From: Dulcicalothrix desertica PCC 7102
GTDB lineage: Bacteria > Cyanobacteriota > Cyanobacteriia > Cyanobacteriales > Nostocaceae
Assembly: GCF_003991905.1 (NCBI RefSeq)
Contig: NZ_RSCL01000006.1
Span: 287,733 to 351,732 of the forward strand
Length of the DNA: 64,000 bases
Reading direction: 5' to 3'
Numbering within the stretch: position 1 is the stretch's first letter; every line of letters begins with the position of its first letter. The translations under genes and the position numbers were made by a program. The notes under the pieces are model-generated. The model was not told the origin of the DNA and did no database searches. It saw only the letters and a list, made by a program, of their open reading frames with translations. Shown piece after piece: positions 62,011 to 64,000 of this stretch.

Positions 62011-63396
62011 TTATCGTCCGACACCGATATATTGGAAACCAGCTTTTTCCATATCTTGAGGGTTGAGGAAGTTACGACCGTCAATAATTACAGGGTGGCT
62101 CATCAACTTAGCCATTTTGTTATAGTCTAAGGTGATGAATTGTTGCCATTCGGTAACTAGTACCAATGCATCACAACCATCTGCAAGACGTTCAGCGTCA
62201 GTTTCTACTAATACGCCCGAAAGACCGTGACGCATTCCGGTTTGAGAAACGATTGGGTCGTATGCTTTAACTTTGGCGCCGAGACGATTGAGTTGTTCGA
62301 TTAAATTTAGTGCAGGTGCATCACGTAAGTCATCTGTATCAGGCTTAAATGTTAAGCCGAGTAATCCTACAGTTTTACCTTTAAGAATTTTCAGAGCTTG
62401 TTGTAGTTTTTCTAATGCAATTAAACGCTGACGTTCGTTAACGCTAACAGCAGCTTTGAGAAGTTGAGCTTCGTAACCGTAGTCATCAGCAGTGTGAATA
62501 AGCGCACTAACATCTTTGGGGAAACACGAACCACCCCAACCAATACCAGCATTGAGGAACTTGCTACCAATACGTGAATCTAAACCAATACCTTTCGCAA
62601 CTTGAGTAACATCGGCGCCTACGCGGTCGCAAATGTTAGCAACTTCGTTAATAAAGCTAATTTTGGTAGCTAAGAAGGCGTTAGCGGCATATTTAATCAT
62701 TTCTGCCGAACTGAGGTCTGTTGCGAGTACAGGAACAGGGGCAGCAGTTTTATTTTCAGCAAACTGACGCTCGACAATAGGAGCATAAAGTTGCTTCATC
62801 AATGCGACTGCTCTTGGACTATTACCACCAAGTACAATTCGGTCGGGGTTGAAAGTGTCATAAACAGCGGAACCTTCGCGCAAGAATTCTGGGTTGCTAA
62901 CAACATCGAAGTCTGCAACTTCGGGCAACCTTTCTGCGGGGCCACTACCTGCTGTAACTAATTGTTTTTGACGTTCTGCAAGACCATCCAGAACAATCAT
63001 TCGCACCCAGTCACCTGAACCAATGGGTACTGTTGATTTGTTAACGATTACTTTGTAACCACCATTTAAATTGGCGCCAATGCTGCGGGCAACTGCTTCT
63101 ACATAACGGGTATCACTTTCACCATTAGGTAGTGGAGGTGTACCAACTGCAATGAATAAAATTTCACCGTGTGCAACACCAGCGGCAATATCGGTGCTGA
63201 ACTCAATTCTTCCTGATTGAATTGCACCTTGCATGATTTCAGAAAGCCCCGGTTCAAATATCGGAGACTGACCGGCTTTCATAATTTTGACTTTTTCTTC
63301 GTTATTGTCGATGCACACAACATCATGACCAATATGTGCTAAACAAGCACCTGTAACCAAGCCAACATAACCAGTACCAATTACACAAACACGCAT
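62011..63396 (-). CDS. ugd: UDP-glucose/GDP-mannose 6-dehydrogenase family protein, likely UDP-glucose 6-dehydrogenase
   Basis: 461 residues: MRVCVIGTGYVGLVTGACLAHIGHDVVCID (NAD site), FIAVGTPPLPNGESDTRYV, SKSTVPIGSGDWV-like NKSTVPIGSG, NPEFLREGSAVYDTFNPDRIVLG, LSSAEMIKYAANAFLATKISFINE and the catalytic GWGGSCFPKDVSALIH with Cys. It oxidises UDP-glucose to UDP-glucuronate. The adjacent gene encodes a UDP-glucuronate decarboxylase-type epimerase, so together they would make UDP-xylose for polysaccharide synthesis. Confidence 0.95.
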   Translation of the reverse strand: MRVCVIGTGYVGLVTGACLAHIGHDVVCIDNNEEKVKIMKAGQSPIFEPGLSEIMQGAIQSGRIEFSTDIAAGVAHGEILFIAVGTPPLPNGESDTRYVEAVARSIGANLNGGYKVIVNKSTVPIGSGDWVRMIVLDGLAERQKQLVTAGSGPAERLPEVADFDVVSNPEFLREGSAVYDTFNPDRIVLGGNSPRAVALMKQLYAPIVERQFAENKTAAPVPVLATDLSSAEMIKYAANAFLATKISFINEVANICDRVGADVTQVAKGIGLDSRIGSKFLNAGIGWGGSCFPKDVSALIHTADDYGYEAQLLKAAVSVNERQRLIALEKLQQALKILKGKTVGLLGLTFKPDTDDLRDAPALNLIEQLNRLGAKVKAYDPIVSQTGMRHGLSGVLVETDAERLADGCDALVLVTEWQQFITLDYNKMAKLMSHPVIIDGRNFLNPQDMEKAGFQYIGVGR

Positions 63397-63462
63397 TTTC
63401 GTTCAATTCCTATCTTAATTTTGTACAATGAAAGTGAGGTAATATTTAAAACTGTCTTTAGC

Positions 63463-64000
63463 TTAAATAGGCGCATTGCCCATGCGTTTACGGAAATCTT
63501 CTACTGTTAGTTTTAATCCTTCTGCAAGAGGCACAGTAGGTTCCCAATCAAGCAATGTTTTAGCTTTAGTAATGTCAGGACGGCGCCGACGTGGGTCATC
63601 AGAAGGTAAAGGTTCGTGGATTATCTCTGCATTTGGATTAATCATGTCTCTTACCGCTTCTGCTAACTGCAAAATCGTATATTCTCCGGGATTACCAATA
63701 TTTACAGGACCAACATAGTCACTGTTCATTAAGCGAATAAACCCTTCAATCAAATCTGAAGCGTAACAAAAACTACGAGTTTGAGAACCATCGCCGTATA
63801 CAGTTAGAGGTTTACCCTGTAATGCCTGGACAATAAAGTTACTAACAACACGACCATCATTTTCTAACATACGTGGGCCGTATGTGTTAAAAATACGAAC
63901 CACTCGTATATCAACTTTATTCTGACGGTAGTAATCGAATGCTAATGTTTCAGCAATACGCTTACCTTCGTCATAGCAAGCGCGTAAACCGATAGGGTTA
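63463..64000 (-). CDS. NAD-dependent sugar epimerase, probable UDP-glucuronic acid decarboxylase, 3' part
   Basis: C-terminal ~179 residues: YDEGKR (the YxxxK active site, near the right edge), [74 protein letters not shown] and [21 protein letters not shown]. This pattern is that of UDP-glucuronate decarboxylases (Uxs). The N-terminal NAD-binding part lies beyond the window. It lies 66 bp upstream of ugd on the same strand, which supports a joint UDP-sugar pathway. Confidence 0.9.
   Translation of the reverse strand, partial: NPIGLRACYDEGKRIAETLAFDYYRQNKVDIRVVRIFNTYGPRMLENDGRVVSNFIVQALQGKPLTVYGDGSQTRSFCYASDLIEGFIRLMNSDYVGPVNIGNPGEYTILQLAEAVRDMINPNAEIIHEPLPSDDPRRRRPDITKAKTLLDWEPTVPLAEGLKLTVEDFRKRMGNAPI

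Overview
The window reads as chromosomal DNA of a filamentous (Nostocales-type) cyanobacterium. Evidence: cyanobacterial marker proteins (Tic20-like, CGLD27/DUF1230, EbsA-like, TIGR04376-like, DUF2993, a CYP120-like P450, an insert-carrying DnaX), the secE-nusG-rplK-rplA-rplJ-rplL cluster next to tRNA-Trp and rplS, a PatA/Pix-type taxis operon, AT-rich spacers full of dispersed hairpins and heptamer repeats, and a palindrome (GGCGCC) repeated about once per 600 bp, as HIP1 is in other cyanobacteria. I noticed no copy of canonical HIP1 (GCGATCGC).

Layout. 1-379: 5' part of mnmG (-). 603-2464: AAA ATPase plus TOPRIM/RloB-like gene, a candidate two-gene defence module. 2478-7313: M15 peptidase, TIGR04376-like coiled coil and several exported or membrane hypotheticals. 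7580-11941: GH57/DUF3536 protein and a Ca2+/H+ antiporter. 12126-13883: subtilase. 13911-16429: accessory patch (tandem repeats, two AT-rich small genes, solo TnpB). 16877-19150: DprA-like, MAPEG, YajQ and LptA/OstA-like proteins. 19852-26657: taxis operon (PatA-type regulator, GAF-containing MCP, CheA-REC hybrid) without CheY or CheW genes. 27054-33348: BioD/DRTGG protein, EbsA-like protein, GT2 glycosyltransferase, dnaX with a mini-intein. 33618-40253: two paralogous genes, the second a 1444-residue TPR protein with a CHAT domain lacking both catalytic residues, then a P450. 40277-42859: decay zone with two kinase fragments and a small overlapping gene pair whose second member looks HEPN-like.

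43420-49920 is housekeeping: rplL, rplJ, rplA, rplK, nusG, secE, tRNA-Trp, rplS, tRNA-fMet, asparaginase, CGLD27 and rsfS, all on the minus strand. 50340-54924 holds a Tic20-like gene, an FAH-family gene, rpsF, a coiled-coil protein, a STAS protein and a frameshifted DedA gene. 54936-55499 is a repeat island: 61-bp hairpin-bearing units between inverted repeats. 55505-64000 holds argG, a TerB-like protein, sodB, a small conserved gene, purM, a PHP phosphoesterase, a DUF2993 protein, ugd and the 3' part of a UDP-glucuronate decarboxylase-type gene.

The least ordinary items are the pseudo-CHAT/TPR locus with its duplicated N-terminal domain and repeated LW motif, the AAA + RloB-like pair, the HEPN-like pair, the DnaX mini-intein, the incomplete taxis operon with a cysteine-bearing GAF domain, and the repeat families. 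GGCGCC is absent from about 1-2578, 13765-16708 and 40631-43510, which overlap the defence pair, the TnpB patch and the decay/HEPN zone. That is consistent with recent acquisition.
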